NCBI GenBank assembly: GCA_030145305.1
Contig: JAQYVX010000008.1
Coordinates: forward strand, 1-64,000
Direction of reading: 5' to 3'
Source of the DNA: Halarcobacter sp.
GTDB lineage: Bacteria; Campylobacterota; Campylobacteria; Campylobacterales; Arcobacteraceae
Length of the DNA: 64,000 nt
Shown here: positions 8,462 to 17,956 of the stretch, in pieces
Layout: each line of letters starts with the position of its first letter
Numbering within the stretch: the first letter of the stretch is position 1
Notes under the pieces: model-generated
What the model was told of the DNA's origin: nothing
Seen by the model: only the letters and a program-made list of their open reading frames with translations
The model's database searches: none
Translations under genes and position numbers: made by a program

Positions 8462-9619
8462 TTATAGGTTGACAAACTCTTTTTTATGTTTTATAACTTT
8501 TTGTAAATACCTTCTAGTTTCTGTATAAGGAAGTTTTTTAATAAGAGTGTTATAAACTTCAGAAGGTGTTTTTTTATTTATTAGATTTTTTGCTTTTTTG
8601 CTATTGGATGAAAATGTTTTTAAAACATTTCCACTTCCAGTATTATAAGCACTAATCACACAATACTCTTTAGATATTTTATTATAAATTCCACTTAAAT
8701 ATTTAGAGTTTAATATTTTTATATAAGCACTTCCTAGTTCTATATTATTCTTTGCATCAAAAAGATAAGATCGGGAGGGAGTCCAAACTCTTCCTTTAAT
8801 ATATTTGTATGAATCTTTTCCTGCACTACTTGGAACTATTTGCATTAAGCCTAATGCTCCTGCATTACTTATTGCAAATTGATTAAAATTACTCTCAGTT
8901 TTTATAATTGCATATATTAAGTTTTTACTTACATTGAATTTTTGTGCATATTTATTTACAAGTGGCTGGAATTTTGCAACTCTTATTGAGGCATGATCTT
9001 TAACCATAAGTATATTTACATAAGAAACAGTGAGATTTTTGCCATTTCTTTTAATCGTTTTTTGTTTCAGTTGTTTTTTTATTAATATATCTGCAAATCT
9101 ATTGGCTCGCCATTCATATCTTATATTTTTATTTTCATCATCTTTAATCTCTCCTAATAAATAAGGAGTTGAACCTAGTTTGACTTTATTTGTTCCAAAT
9201 AAATCTGCAGCTCTTGGGTCATCGGGTAAAAGTAGGGCGGTGGTAATTGCATTTTTTAGACTATTTTTAATATTTTTTGTATCAATAGTTTCAACAGTAA
9301 CAATTCCTTTGTCAAAATCAATTAAAGCTCTACTTTTGTAGTTTTGCATATATTTTACATACTCTTTTTTCTTTGGTATTTTTGCATTACCTTCTCCCCA
9401 TACAGAATTGATATCTTTTATAAAAGAGTTTATAAACTTAATATCTTTACTTAATCGTTTAGGATTTCTTGCATAAGATATGGCTTTAGAACGTGCCATA
9501 GATTGAAAAGCAGCGCTTGGGTTTTTATTTATTACAGCTGTTGTTATATTTATAGCATCGTTTATGCCACATCCTGTAAGAGAAAAAATTAATCCAAGAG
9601 TAAGTATTTTTTTCTTCAT
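8462..9619 (-). CDS. mltC: Membrane-bound lytic murein transglycosylase C-like lipoprotein
   Basis: Cleaves peptidoglycan glycan strands to 1,6-anhydro products. A lipoprotein signal with lipobox LTGC (C17) anchors it, probably in the outer membrane. After an N-terminal MltC-type region, the SLT domain (about 215-345) has the catalytic glutamate E242 in KTESNFN followed by AISNAGALGLMQIVP and a tyrosine/arginine-rich tail. 385 aa is close to E. coli MltC. It starts 2 bp after the stop of the DUF2461 gene and is probably co-transcribed with it. Confidence 0.88.
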   Translation of the reverse strand: MKKKILTLGLIFSLTGCGINDAINITTAVINKNPSAAFQSMARSKAISYARNPKRLSKDIKFINSFIKDINSVWGEGNAKIPKKKEYVKYMQNYKSRALIDFDKGIVTVETIDTKNIKNSLKNAITTALLLPDDPRAADLFGTNKVKLGSTPYLLGEIKDDENKNIRYEWRANRFADILIKKQLKQKTIKRNGKNLTVSYVNILMVKDHASIRVAKFQPLVNKYAQKFNVSKNLIYAIIKTESNFNQFAISNAGALGLMQIVPSSAGKDSYKYIKGRVWTPSRSYLFDAKNNIELGSAYIKILNSKYLSGIYNKISKEYCVISAYNTGSGNVLKTFSSNSKKAKNLINKKTPSEVYNTLIKKLPYTETRRYLQKVIKHKKEFVNL

Positions 9620-9621
9620 TA

Positions 9622-10314
9622 TTATTCTTTTATACTTTTAACAAATTCATCTAACCAATTAAAAAGATCTAAAGTAGAGTCATAAAATTTAAAGTTATAA
9701 TTTATTATTCTTTTTGAATGAAAAGTTTTATTAGGCTTAAAAATTTTATAAACTAACATTCCATCATATCTTGCTAAGTATGAGTATTTATCCTCTTTAT
9801 CAAAACCTACTGGTATTCTTTTATAGTGCATTTGAGGAATTTTAATTCCTTTTGCTTTTAAATCTTCAAGTATTTCATGAAGTGCATGGGCATTTTTTTC
9901 AATCTTTATATATTCTCTATAGTTTTTCAAAAGTTCATCTTTAAACTTTCTAATTCCTGTTCCTAATAAAACTTCATGGGATTTATATTGCATATAAAAA
10001 GCAGGGCATTTCATTCTGTGAAGAACTCCTTGCCAAAACATAATTCCTATTTTTGTTTTAATTGGAGTTTTATCATGAGAAAATCTTGTATCTCTATAGA
10101 TTTTAAATAAAGAACCTCCCATTTTAGGTTCAGCTTTTATAAAAGGAGCTAAGGCTATTAAGTGCTCACCCATCTCTTCTACATAGGCTTTATTTGGTTT
10201 TAATATTACTTCTTCCCATCTATGACGGTTTGCTTCAAACCAAGGCTTATTATTATTTTGTTCTATTTCATCTAAGAAGCTCAAAGCTTCTTCTTTGAAT
10301 CCATCAAATTGCAT
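9622..10314 (-). CDS. DUF2461 family protein
   Basis: 230 aa matching the conserved DUF2461/TIGR02453 family by its motifs: NNNKPWFEANR near residue 20, then KAEPKMGGSLFKIYRDTRFSHDKTPIKT and MFWQG. The family has no firmly established activity that I know of. The protein is soluble and basic. It is followed immediately by mltC and is divergent from the metallopeptidase-like gene at 10347 across 32 bp. Confidence 0.85.
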   Translation of the reverse strand: MQFDGFKEEALSFLDEIEQNNNKPWFEANRHRWEEVILKPNKAYVEEMGEHLIALAPFIKAEPKMGGSLFKIYRDTRFSHDKTPIKTKIGIMFWQGVLHRMKCPAFYMQYKSHEVLLGTGIRKFKDELLKNYREYIKIEKNAHALHEILEDLKAKGIKIPQMHYKRIPVGFDKEDKYSYLARYDGMLVYKIFKPNKTFHSKRIINYNFKFYDSTLDLFNWLDEFVKSIKE

Positions 10315-10346
10315 ATTTATTCTTTCTTTTTTTATTCATTTGTTTT

Positions 10347-10898
10347 ATGAATTTTAACAAAAAAAATATAGATTATGATAAAATTCAAAGAATGAAAGCT
10401 TTAAAATACTTAGAACATTATCCCCAAAACATAAAAACACAAATTCATCAATTACTAGCTAGTGAAAAGTTAGATAAATATTTATTAAAAAACTATCCAA
10501 AAGCTCATGATATAAAAAGTGATAAAGCTTTATATTCATATACAATGGATTTTAAAAACTCATATTTAAAAAAATCACTTCCACTTTCAAAAGTAATTTA
10601 TGACGGGAAAATAAATGTTATAAACGACGCCTTAGGTCTACACACTATTATTTCAAGGGTTCAAGGTGGAAAATTAAAAAGTAAAAATGAAATTAGAGTT
10701 GCAACTGTTTTTAAAAATTGTCCAGAAGAATTTTTAAGAATGATTGTAGTTCATGAACTTTCCCATATAAAAGAAAAAAACCATGATAAGGCTTTTTATA
10801 AACTTTGCACTTACATAGAACCTAAATATCATCAGTATGAATTAGACCTTAGAATCTACCTTACTTATCTTGATAAATACGGTAAGCTTTACTTTTAA
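10347..10898 (+). CDS. YgjP/SprT-like zinc metallopeptidase-fold protein
   Basis: 183 aa. A zinc-binding HELSH motif (VVHELSHIKEKNHDKAFY) with a downstream NHDKAFY histidine gives the H-E-x-x-H plus distal His arrangement of the YgjP (M48-related, DUF45) family. The C-terminal LDLRIYLTY motif supports this. It is probably cytosolic, with no signal peptide. The substrate is unknown. Confidence 0.75.
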   Translation: MNFNKKNIDYDKIQRMKALKYLEHYPQNIKTQIHQLLASEKLDKYLLKNYPKAHDIKSDKALYSYTMDFKNSYLKKSLPLSKVIYDGKINVINDALGLHTIISRVQGGKLKSKNEIRVATVFKNCPEEFLRMIVVHELSHIKEKNHDKAFYKLCTYIEPKYHQYELDLRIYLTYLDKYGKLYF

Positions 10899-10951
10899 TC
10901 AAAAACAAGGTATTATCGCGAAATTATATAAAGTTTTAAGGGTTTTGATTA

Positions 10952-11275
10952 ATGGAAATGATATTAAACGAAAATGATATTGTTGTTGGAGTTGAGTTTG
11001 AAAATGGAACTATTCAAGATTATGTAGATGAGGCTAAAACTTACGGTCTTATTAGATTAGAAGATACAACAGCAAATTGGTTTTTATTCAATAAAGAAGA
11101 TTCGCCTGAAGATATTCAAGAGTTATATGCAAAGGTGTTAAAAGAAGAACATCATATAAAAGATGAATATGGAGAAGAGGTAGTTTTATTTAATAAAGAA
11201 GGAAAAAACTCTTTTGAAAAACTAGTTGTAAAAATAGATGCTTACTTAGATGATGAACTAGGAAGTATGATTTAA
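10952..11275 (+). CDS. Hypothetical acidic protein, 107 aa
   Basis: No family recognised. It is strongly acidic and soluble, with no cysteines and no membrane segment. The TAA is immediately followed by the Shine-Dalgarno AAAGGA used by the DEAD-box helicase whose start lies 9 bp further on, so the two are almost certainly one transcript. A housekeeping accessory to RNA metabolism is only a guess from position. Confidence 0.6.
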   Translation: MEMILNENDIVVGVEFENGTIQDYVDEAKTYGLIRLEDTTANWFLFNKEDSPEDIQELYAKVLKEEHHIKDEYGEEVVLFNKEGKNSFEKLVVKIDAYLDDELGSMI

Positions 11276-11284
11276 AGGAATACT

Positions 11285-12589
11285 ATCAAAAAATTTTTAG
11301 AATTTAATTTCAATGCTTCAATTAATAAAGCGATTGAAGATAAAGCTTATGAAAACCCAACAGCGGTACAAAGAAAAGTTATACCTATTGTAAATAAAAA
11401 AATAGATGTAATTGCAGCTTCAAAATCAGGAACAGGTAAAACAGCCTCTTATATACTTCCTATGTTAAATAAAGTAAATAATAATCTTAACTTTAACAAT
11501 AGAGTTTTAAGAGGTTTGATTTTAGTTCCAACTAGAGAATTAGTAGAACAAGTTTCAAAATCACTTTCGGAGTATGGAAAATACTTAAAAGTAAAACACA
11601 CAAAAATAATGGGTGGAACAAGCAAGTCAAAGCAAGCTGAAATTTTAGCTGATGGTATTGATATTGTTGTAGCAACTTCAGGAAGATTGTTAGATTTACA
11701 AAGAAGTGGACTTATTGATTTAGATTCAGTAAACTTTATTGTTATAGATGAAGCGGATACTATGCTTGAAATGGGATTTAAAGAAGAAATTGAAGAAATT
11801 TTTTCATTTTGTTCACCATATAGACAAATAATTATGTGTTCAGCAACTGTTTCACAAAATATTAGAAAACTTGCAAAAGACTATTTACGAGATCCTGTAA
11901 CTGTGCAAATTCATGATAGAAGAGATAGAGTTGATACTATTAAACATGAAGCTTTCAAAGTTGATGTTAAAAAGAAAAAAGAGTTATTAGCTCATATTTT
12001 AAAAACAACAAAACATGAGCAAGCTTTAGTTTTTGTAAATTTAAAAGATGCTGCTGATGCTGCTTTTGAATATTTAAGATCACAAGGAATAAAAGTAGCA
12101 GCCATTCATGGTGATGTTGAGTATAAAAATAGAGTACAAGCAATAAAAGACTTTAAAAGTAAAAAAATAAAAGCCTTAGTAGCAACTGATATAGCTGGAC
12201 GTGGACTTGATATAAAAGACCTACCTTTAGTTATTAATTATACTCTTCCTGAAGGAACTGATGACTTTACACATAGAGTTGGAAGAACAGGACGTGCGGG
12301 AAGTAAAGGAACTGTTATTTCAATGCTAACAGTTGAAGATTATAATCATTTTACAAAAATTGAAAGAAATTTAAGACTAAACGTAAAAAGAGAAATTCAT
12401 GAAGAGTTTCCTTTAAAAGATAGACAACCTAGACAAAAAGCTATGAAAAAGAAAATGTCTTTAAGTGAGAAAAAAGGGCATTATAAAAAGAAACAAGCTC
12501 CAAAAAGTGAAGAAGCTATACCAAGAAAAACTGGTGCAAAATCAAAAAAGACTACAAAAAGAGATGACAGAAAAAACTTTAGAAAATAG
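11285..12589 (+). CDS. DEAD-box ATP-dependent RNA helicase, non-canonical ATC start
   Basis: RNA unwinding/remodelling. Motifs in order are: Q-motif region (YENPTAVQR), Walker A SKSGTGKT, PTRELVEQ, GG, DEAD, SAT, ATDIAGRGLDI and HRVGRTGRAG, then a basic C-terminal tail (KKKMSLSEKKGHYKKK, KKTTKRDDRKNFRK). An internal ATG at 11462 would delete the Q motif and Walker A. The frame is open from the preceding gene's stop, with no ATG, GTG or TTG before 11462. The best start is ATC at 11285 with AAAGGA at 11274-11279 (5-nt spacing), giving 434 aa beginning KKFLEFNF. Either ATC initiation or a start-codon mutation is implied. Confidence 0.85.
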   Translation: MKKFLEFNFNASINKAIEDKAYENPTAVQRKVIPIVNKKIDVIAASKSGTGKTASYILPMLNKVNNNLNFNNRVLRGLILVPTRELVEQVSKSLSEYGKYLKVKHTKIMGGTSKSKQAEILADGIDIVVATSGRLLDLQRSGLIDLDSVNFIVIDEADTMLEMGFKEEIEEIFSFCSPYRQIIMCSATVSQNIRKLAKDYLRDPVTVQIHDRRDRVDTIKHEAFKVDVKKKKELLAHILKTTKHEQALVFVNLKDAADAAFEYLRSQGIKVAAIHGDVEYKNRVQAIKDFKSKKIKALVATDIAGRGLDIKDLPLVINYTLPEGTDDFTHRVGRTGRAGSKGTVISMLTVEDYNHFTKIERNLRLNVKREIHEEFPLKDRQPRQKAMKKKMSLSEKKGHYKKKQAPKSEEAIPRKTGAKSKKTTKRDDRKNFRK

Positions 12590-12606
12590 GTTAAAACCTA
12601 TTTTCT
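12581..12606. terminator. Bidirectional terminator between helicase and NSS transporter
   Basis: Perfect 12-bp stem AGAAAATAGGTT (12581-12592) with its complement at 12595-12606, 2-nt loop, overlapping the helicase stop codon. It sits between convergent genes and is A-rich on one side and T-rich on the other. Confidence 0.7.
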
Positions 12607-12620
12607 AATTCTTAAAATAC

Positions 12621-13958
12621 TTAAATTACTTTTAATAAGTTCAAGAATAAAAGTATAATTGCTATAGGTACTACATATTTTATTAAGAAATACCAAATAT
12701 TAAATATTGTTAAACTTACATGAGATGTAAACTTAGTTTTTAAAATATTTTTATCAACAAAATATCCTAAGAAGATAGCAGTTACAAATCCTGAAATTGG
12801 TAAGGCAATTGATGCTGTTAAATAATCTAACCAATCAAATAAACTTTTTCCAAAAAATGTTAACATTGTTCCATAATCATTACTCATAGATAATAGTCCA
12901 ACAATCCCTAAAATATAAACAAAACCTGCTGTAATTAAGGTAGCTTTTACTCTAGTCATTTTGAATTTTTCGATTAAATACATTACAGATGGTTCTAGTA
13001 AAGAAACAGCTGAAGTAATTCCTGCAAATAATAAAGCACAGAAAAATGATATTGCAATTATTTGACCAAATATTCCCCAACCTCCAAAAATAAGTGGTAA
13101 AGAAATAAATACAAGTCCAGGACCTGCTGCACTTTCTGCTCCTGCTGAGAAAAGGAATGAAAAGATAATAACACCTGCCATTAAAGCAACAAGAGTATCA
13201 ACTATTGCCACATAAATAGATGACCTTACAATGTTCGCATCTTTTGCCATAGAAGCTGAATAAGTAATTATAATACCCATACCAACAGATAAGGTATAAA
13301 AGGCTTGTCCAACAGCTGCTAGGACTGAATCAACATTAAATTTAGACCAATCAGGCATAAACATAAAACTAATTGCTTTTCCAAATGAATCAAGCGTTGT
13401 AGAATAAATTAATAAACCTATTAATATAACTGCTAATAAAGGCATTAATATTAAGTTTGCTTTTTCGATACCTTCTTTTATACCTTTTAATCCAATGTAA
13501 ACTATGATTGCAATTACAATTGTATGAAAAAGTATTTGTGTACCAATCTCATATGTAATAAGATTAGTAAAAGTATCTTGTGCATCTTTTATACTTGAAG
13601 GTAAGCCAGTAAATGAAATTAAAATATAGTTAATAATCCAACCAATAATAAAAGCATAAAATGAAAGTATTACAATACCTGCAAAAATTTGGAATCCAGC
13701 CCATCGCCAGTTTTTATTATTTGTTGCTGATGTTACTTGGTAACTAGCAGCCGCATTTGTTCTTGATTCTTTACCTATATAAGACTCAGCAATAAAAACT
13801 GTTAATCCAATTAAAGCAATTGAAATTAAATATAAAAATACAAAAACTCCTCCTCCGTGTTCTCCTGTAACATATGGAAATCTCCATATATTACCCAATC
13901 CTACAGCAGAACCTGCTGCTGCAAGGACAAATCCGATTCGTGAAAAACCTGTTTTCAT
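12621..13958 (-). CDS. Neurotransmitter:sodium symporter (NSS) family transporter B
   Basis: Na+-coupled uptake of an amino acid or similar solute. The NSS hallmark at the N-terminus (SRIGFVLAAAGSAVGLGNIWRFPY) covers the sodium-binding unwound TM1, followed by about 11 transmembrane segments in 445 aa, the usual size for bacterial NSS. Its start overlaps the upstream paralogue's stop by one base (TAATG on the minus strand), so the two are translationally coupled. The two proteins align end to end by eye. The substrate cannot be predicted. Confidence 0.9.
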   Translation of the reverse strand: MKTGFSRIGFVLAAAGSAVGLGNIWRFPYVTGEHGGGVFVFLYLISIALIGLTVFIAESYIGKESRTNAAASYQVTSATNNKNWRWAGFQIFAGIVILSFYAFIIGWIINYILISFTGLPSSIKDAQDTFTNLITYEIGTQILFHTIVIAIIVYIGLKGIKEGIEKANLILMPLLAVILIGLLIYSTTLDSFGKAISFMFMPDWSKFNVDSVLAAVGQAFYTLSVGMGIIITYSASMAKDANIVRSSIYVAIVDTLVALMAGVIIFSFLFSAGAESAAGPGLVFISLPLIFGGWGIFGQIIAISFFCALLFAGITSAVSLLEPSVMYLIEKFKMTRVKATLITAGFVYILGIVGLLSMSNDYGTMLTFFGKSLFDWLDYLTASIALPISGFVTAIFLGYFVDKNILKTKFTSHVSLTIFNIWYFLIKYVVPIAIILLFLNLLKVI

Positions 13959-15292
13959 TAAATAGCTCCTAATTTATTTAGTAAAAGAATAGTAATTGCA
14001 ATTGGCACAATAAATTTGATTAAAAAATACCAAATATTAAATACTGTCTCATTTGTGTGTGCCAAGAATTTCTCTTTTAAAGTATCTTTTTCAACAAAAT
14101 AAGCTAAGAAAATACAAATTAATATAGCAGCTAATGGCATCATAATAGAAGATGTCATAAAGTCCATAATATCAAATGCATTTTTACCAAAAAATGTAAG
14201 ATGTGCTCCAAAAGATTTTGACATTGATAATAAAGCAATAATCCCTAGGAAATAAAAACTTCCTCCACAAATAAGAGTAGCTTTTTGTCTTGAAATTTTA
14301 TATCTTTCAATAAAAAATCTTAAAGCTGGCTCTATCATAGAAACAGCTGATGTTATTCCTGCAAATACTAAAGCAACAAAAAATGAAACTGCAATAATAT
14401 GTCCTAACATTCCCCAACCAGAGAAAATCACAGGAAGTGAAATAAATACAAGACCAGGTCCAGCTGCACTTTCTGCTCCAGCTGTGAATAGAAAAGTAAA
14501 AATAATAAGACCTGCAACAAGTGCAATTACTGTATCAACTATTGCAACAACAATAGATGATTTAACAAAATTTGCTTTTTTAGGTAATGATGCTGAATAA
14601 GTTAAAATAGTACCAACACCTAATGAAAGAGTGAAAAAAGCTTGTCCTAATGCTGCTAAAAGTGCATGACTATCAATTTTAGAAAAATCTGGCGTAAACA
14701 TAAAAGATACTGCTTGAGAAAAAGAATCTAATGTTAAAGCATAAATTAAAAGACCTGCTAAAATTAGACCTAATAAAGGCATAAGTATCAAATTTATTTT
14801 TTCAATACCATCTTTAATACCTTTTAAAACAATAAAAATTACAGTTCCTGCAATTAGAGTATGATAAACAATTAAAGAACCTACATCTTCTGATATAAGT
14901 CTCTCAAAATTTGCTCCTGCAATACTAGCTTCATTTGGTAATGTTGAAAATGATGTAATTACATAATCTAAAATCCATCCTAAAACAACAGAATAAAATG
15001 ATAATATAATTAATCCTGTAGCTACCATAAATCCAGCAAACTTCCAGTTTTTATTTTTAGAAGTTGACAGTGCTACAAATGAAGTAGAAACATCAGATTG
15101 TCCATTTTGACCAATTACTGCTTCCGCTAAAAACATTGTTAATCCAATAAATAAAATGGCAAGTAAGTAGATAAGAATAAACGCACCACCACCATATTCT
15201 CCTGTAATATATGGGAACCTCCATATATTTCCTAATCCTACAGCTGAGCCAGCCGCTGCAAGAATAAATCCAATTCGTGAAAATTTATTCAC
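13958..15292 (-). CDS. Neurotransmitter:sodium symporter (NSS) family transporter A
   Basis: 444-aa paralogue of the following gene, with the same N-terminal SRIGFILAAAGSAVGLGNIWRFPY signature and the same C-terminal pattern (FNIWYFLIKFIVPIAI). A tandem duplication is the simplest origin. The shared one-base stop/start overlap suggests coupled synthesis; whether the two products work as separate porters or a pair is unknown. Upstream (15293-15382) is AT-rich and carries its promoter. Confidence 0.9.
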   Translation of the reverse strand: MNKFSRIGFILAAAGSAVGLGNIWRFPYITGEYGGGAFILIYLLAILFIGLTMFLAEAVIGQNGQSDVSTSFVALSTSKNKNWKFAGFMVATGLIILSFYSVVLGWILDYVITSFSTLPNEASIAGANFERLISEDVGSLIVYHTLIAGTVIFIVLKGIKDGIEKINLILMPLLGLILAGLLIYALTLDSFSQAVSFMFTPDFSKIDSHALLAALGQAFFTLSLGVGTILTYSASLPKKANFVKSSIVVAIVDTVIALVAGLIIFTFLFTAGAESAAGPGLVFISLPVIFSGWGMLGHIIAVSFFVALVFAGITSAVSMIEPALRFFIERYKISRQKATLICGGSFYFLGIIALLSMSKSFGAHLTFFGKNAFDIMDFMTSSIMMPLAAILICIFLAYFVEKDTLKEKFLAHTNETVFNIWYFLIKFIVPIAITILLLNKLGAI

Positions 15293-15382
15293 AATAATCC
15301 TTCTAAGCTTTTTAAGAAAGATTATAGTGAAATAAGATGAAATTAATATGAATTTTTAATGTAATTTTAATGAAATTTGATT

Positions 15383-16120
15383 TTATCCTAAAACTTTATC
15401 TAAAGTATATTTTAAATCTTCATCTAAGTCCATATTACTTTTCATCCAATTTAAATATCCTGCATCTTCTCGTGCAACTTCACTAATTTCTTTACCTCTA
15501 TATTTACCAAATTTAAATGTCTTAATTAAAACAGGAGTTCTAGTTAAATCAGCTAATTTTTCCATAGGATTATAATCAGGATATATTTCTCTACATTTTG
15601 TCACAAGTTTTGATAAAAATAGTTTCATAACAAGCACGTCACCAATAGCATCATGAGCTTTGATTGTTATATTATGTTTATCTGCCTCTTGTTTCTCTGT
15701 TTTGTATAGTTCTAGGGCATATCTTAGGTATTGTAGTCTATGATAAGGCATATCTGGAAATAAATGCTTTGCACATCTTAATGTATCAATAAGAGTATAA
15801 GAGTTTGAAAAACCTTCTTTTTCAATCATTCCTAAATCAAATGAAATATTATGAGCTATTAAATAGTTAAGAGGACTATTTAACTCTTCAAGTTTTTTAT
15901 AAAATGTTGTTTGTGTAGCTTGTGGTTTTCCTTCAATCATGTCAGGAGTAATATTATGAACTTCCATTGCTTCAATTTTTATTTCAATATCTGTAGAACA
16001 AAATTCATTATAAGCTTCTACTTTTCCTCTTTGGTCAACAATCATTGCACCAAATTGAATGATTTTATCTTCTTCTTTATTTCCTGTAGTTTCTGTATCA
16101 AATAGTAAGTAATATGCCAT
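15383..16120 (-). CDS. DnaQ-like 3'-5' exonuclease with C-terminal DUF3820-like segment
   Basis: 245 aa. DEDDh exonuclease motifs: FDTETTG (D8, E10), IAHNISFDLG, and HDAIGDV around residue 160. The C-terminal ~50 residues (FKFGKYRGKEISEVAREDAGYLNWM) are the small quorum-like domain often fused to such exonucleases. It is not the large DNA polymerase III epsilon arrangement, so a repair or RNA-processing role is more likely. It has the same orientation as tatBC-queA, with a small hairpin between. Confidence 0.8.
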   Translation of the reverse strand: MAYYLLFDTETTGNKEEDKIIQFGAMIVDQRGKVEAYNEFCSTDIEIKIEAMEVHNITPDMIEGKPQATQTTFYKKLEELNSPLNYLIAHNISFDLGMIEKEGFSNSYTLIDTLRCAKHLFPDMPYHRLQYLRYALELYKTEKQEADKHNITIKAHDAIGDVLVMKLFLSKLVTKCREIYPDYNPMEKLADLTRTPVLIKTFKFGKYRGKEISEVAREDAGYLNWMKSNMDLDEDLKYTLDKVLG

Positions 16121-16141
16121 ATTAAATTTCCTTTAAATTAG

Positions 16142-16157
16142 TCCCTAAAATTAGGGA
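16142..16157 (-). terminator. Short hairpin after queA
   Basis: TCCCTAA and TTAGGGA separated by two bases, 28 bp beyond the queA stop and 22 bp before the exonuclease start on the minus strand. No long T-run follows, so it may be a weak terminator or an mRNA-processing hairpin. Confidence 0.4.
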
Positions 16158-16184
16158 GAGTTTTGTTAAATGTTTTTTTTTAGA

Positions 16185-17225
16185 TTAAATAATTAACATT
16201 CCATCACCGTAAGAGTAAAATCTATATTTCTCTTTAATAGCTTCTTCATATATTTCTAATGTTTTTTCTAATCCAACAAATGAAGCAATTAACATAATCA
16301 AAGTTGATTTTGGAAGGTGAAAATTTGTCAATAAATAATCAACTTTTAAGGGCTTGTTATTTGGGTTTAAAAATAAATCACATTCCCCTTGTATCATATT
16401 TGTTCTTGCATAATATTCAACTGTTCTAGTAACCGTAGTTCCAACAGCAAGAGTTTTTTTTGCTTTATCTAGTGCTTTTTTTGCATCAATTCCAATTTCA
16501 AAATATTCACTATGCATTGGATGTTCTAAAATATCTTCAGCATCAACAGGTTTAAATGTTCCTGCTCCAACATGAAGAGTTAAATAGTTTACTGGATATT
16601 TATTATGTATTTTTTCTAAAAGTTCTTCTGTAAAATGTAAAGAAGCTGTTGGTGCTGCAACTGCTCCATAATTTTTAGCAAAAAGTGTTTGATAATCTTG
16701 GTTATCTTTTTCTTCATCTTTTCTATTCATATAAGGAGGAAGAGGTAAGTGTCCAATGTCATTCAAAATTTCAATTAATGATAGAAAATCAAGTTTTTTT
16801 TCATCTTTAAAAAAATGAACAATTCTACTTCCATCTTCATTTAATTCTAAGACTTTTGCAATTAAACCTTTATCAAAAAATACTTCTGTTCCTTTTTTTA
16901 CTCTACCTCTTGTCATAACTAGAAATCTATCCATAAATAATGGTTTATTAAAAAGAATCTCTACTTTTCCACCTGATTCTTTTTGTCCAAAGATTCTAGC
17001 TTTAATTACTTTTGTATCATTTAAAAATATTGAAATATCTTCAGGTAAAAAATCCATTAAATTTTTAAAAGTTGTATGAATTATAGAATCATCTTTTGTA
17101 TTATAAACTAAAAGTTTTGCAGAATCTGCCGGACTTACAGGATGAGTAGCTATGAGCTCTTTTGGTAAAGAATAATCATAGCTAGAAGTCTTAAGAGGAT
17201 CTAAATTTTTGTTAGTATCAACCAC
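16185..17225 (-). CDS. queA: S-adenosylmethionine:tRNA ribosyltransferase-isomerase
   Basis: Converts 7-aminomethyl-7-deazaguanine in tRNA to epoxyqueuosine. The full family pattern is visible: SYDYSLPKELIATHPVSPAD at the N-terminus, KVEILF, the NYGAVAAPTASLHFTEELL stretch, THVGAGTF-like LHVGAGTFKPV, MHSEYFEI, and a C-terminal NFHLPKSTLIMLIASF. 346 aa is the standard length. The start overlaps the tatC stop by one base, so it is the third gene of a tatB-tatC-queA operon. Confidence 0.95.
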   Translation of the reverse strand: MVDTNKNLDPLKTSSYDYSLPKELIATHPVSPADSAKLLVYNTKDDSIIHTTFKNLMDFLPEDISIFLNDTKVIKARIFGQKESGGKVEILFNKPLFMDRFLVMTRGRVKKGTEVFFDKGLIAKVLELNEDGSRIVHFFKDEKKLDFLSLIEILNDIGHLPLPPYMNRKDEEKDNQDYQTLFAKNYGAVAAPTASLHFTEELLEKIHNKYPVNYLTLHVGAGTFKPVDAEDILEHPMHSEYFEIGIDAKKALDKAKKTLAVGTTVTRTVEYYARTNMIQGECDLFLNPNNKPLKVDYLLTNFHLPKSTLIMLIASFVGLEKTLEIYEEAIKEKYRFYSYGDGMLII

Positions 17226-17956
17226 TATTCTTCATCATCCTCAAGAGGTTCAGCAGGGTTAAATTTTTTTGCAATAAAAATTGAAATAATATATAAAAGA
17301 ATTAACGGTCCTGCCATTAAAAACTGTGTTATTACATCAGGAGGTGTTAAAAGTGAAGCAAGTATAAAAATAAGTACAATTGCATATTTAAAGAAGTCTT
17401 TTAACATTCTATCATCAACTAAACCTATTTTTGCAAGGAAAAATGTAATAACAGGTAACTCAAAAGCAATTCCAAAACCAAATAATAGTTTTGTAAAAAA
17501 GCCTACATATTTACCAATACTTGGAAATACTGTTACAACAGTTGAACCAAAGTTAATTAAAAAATCAAAACCATAAGGTACAACTACATAATATGCAAAT
17601 GATGAACCAATTAAGAACATTAATGTTGCAAAAAACACAAAAGGAACTACTAGTTTTTTCTCATGGTCATATAATCCAGGAGCTAAAAACAACCATAATT
17701 GCCAAAAAATCACGGGCAATGAAAGAATAAATCCAGAGAAAAAAGCAACTTTTAATGCTGTAAAGAAAGTTTCTTGAATTTCAATTGCAACCATTGATGA
17801 ACCAGGAGGTAAAATCTCTTTTGCAGGAAGCATCATCCATTCTAATATTGGTTCATAAAAAAAGAAACAGGCAATAAATCCTATAAATAATGCAGCTCCT
17901 GAATATACAAGTCTTTTTCTAAGGTCTGCAATATGGGGTTTTAAATCGTCAAGCAT
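17225..17956 (-). CDS. tatC: Twin-arginine translocase subunit TatC
   Basis: Inner-membrane receptor core for twin-arginine signal peptides. 243 aa with six hydrophobic segments; family motifs include LRKRL near the N-terminus, the FFYEP loop and ALKVAFFSGFILSLPVIFWQLWLFLAPGLY split across TM2. The C-terminus is acidic (EPLEDDEE). It overlaps tatB and queA by one base each. Confidence 0.95.
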   Translation of the reverse strand: MLDDLKPHIADLRKRLVYSGAALFIGFIACFFFYEPILEWMMLPAKEILPPGSSMVAIEIQETFFTALKVAFFSGFILSLPVIFWQLWLFLAPGLYDHEKKLVVPFVFFATLMFLIGSSFAYYVVVPYGFDFLINFGSTVVTVFPSIGKYVGFFTKLLFGFGIAFELPVITFFLAKIGLVDDRMLKDFFKYAIVLIFILASLLTPPDVITQFLMAGPLILLYIISIFIAKKFNPAEPLEDDEE

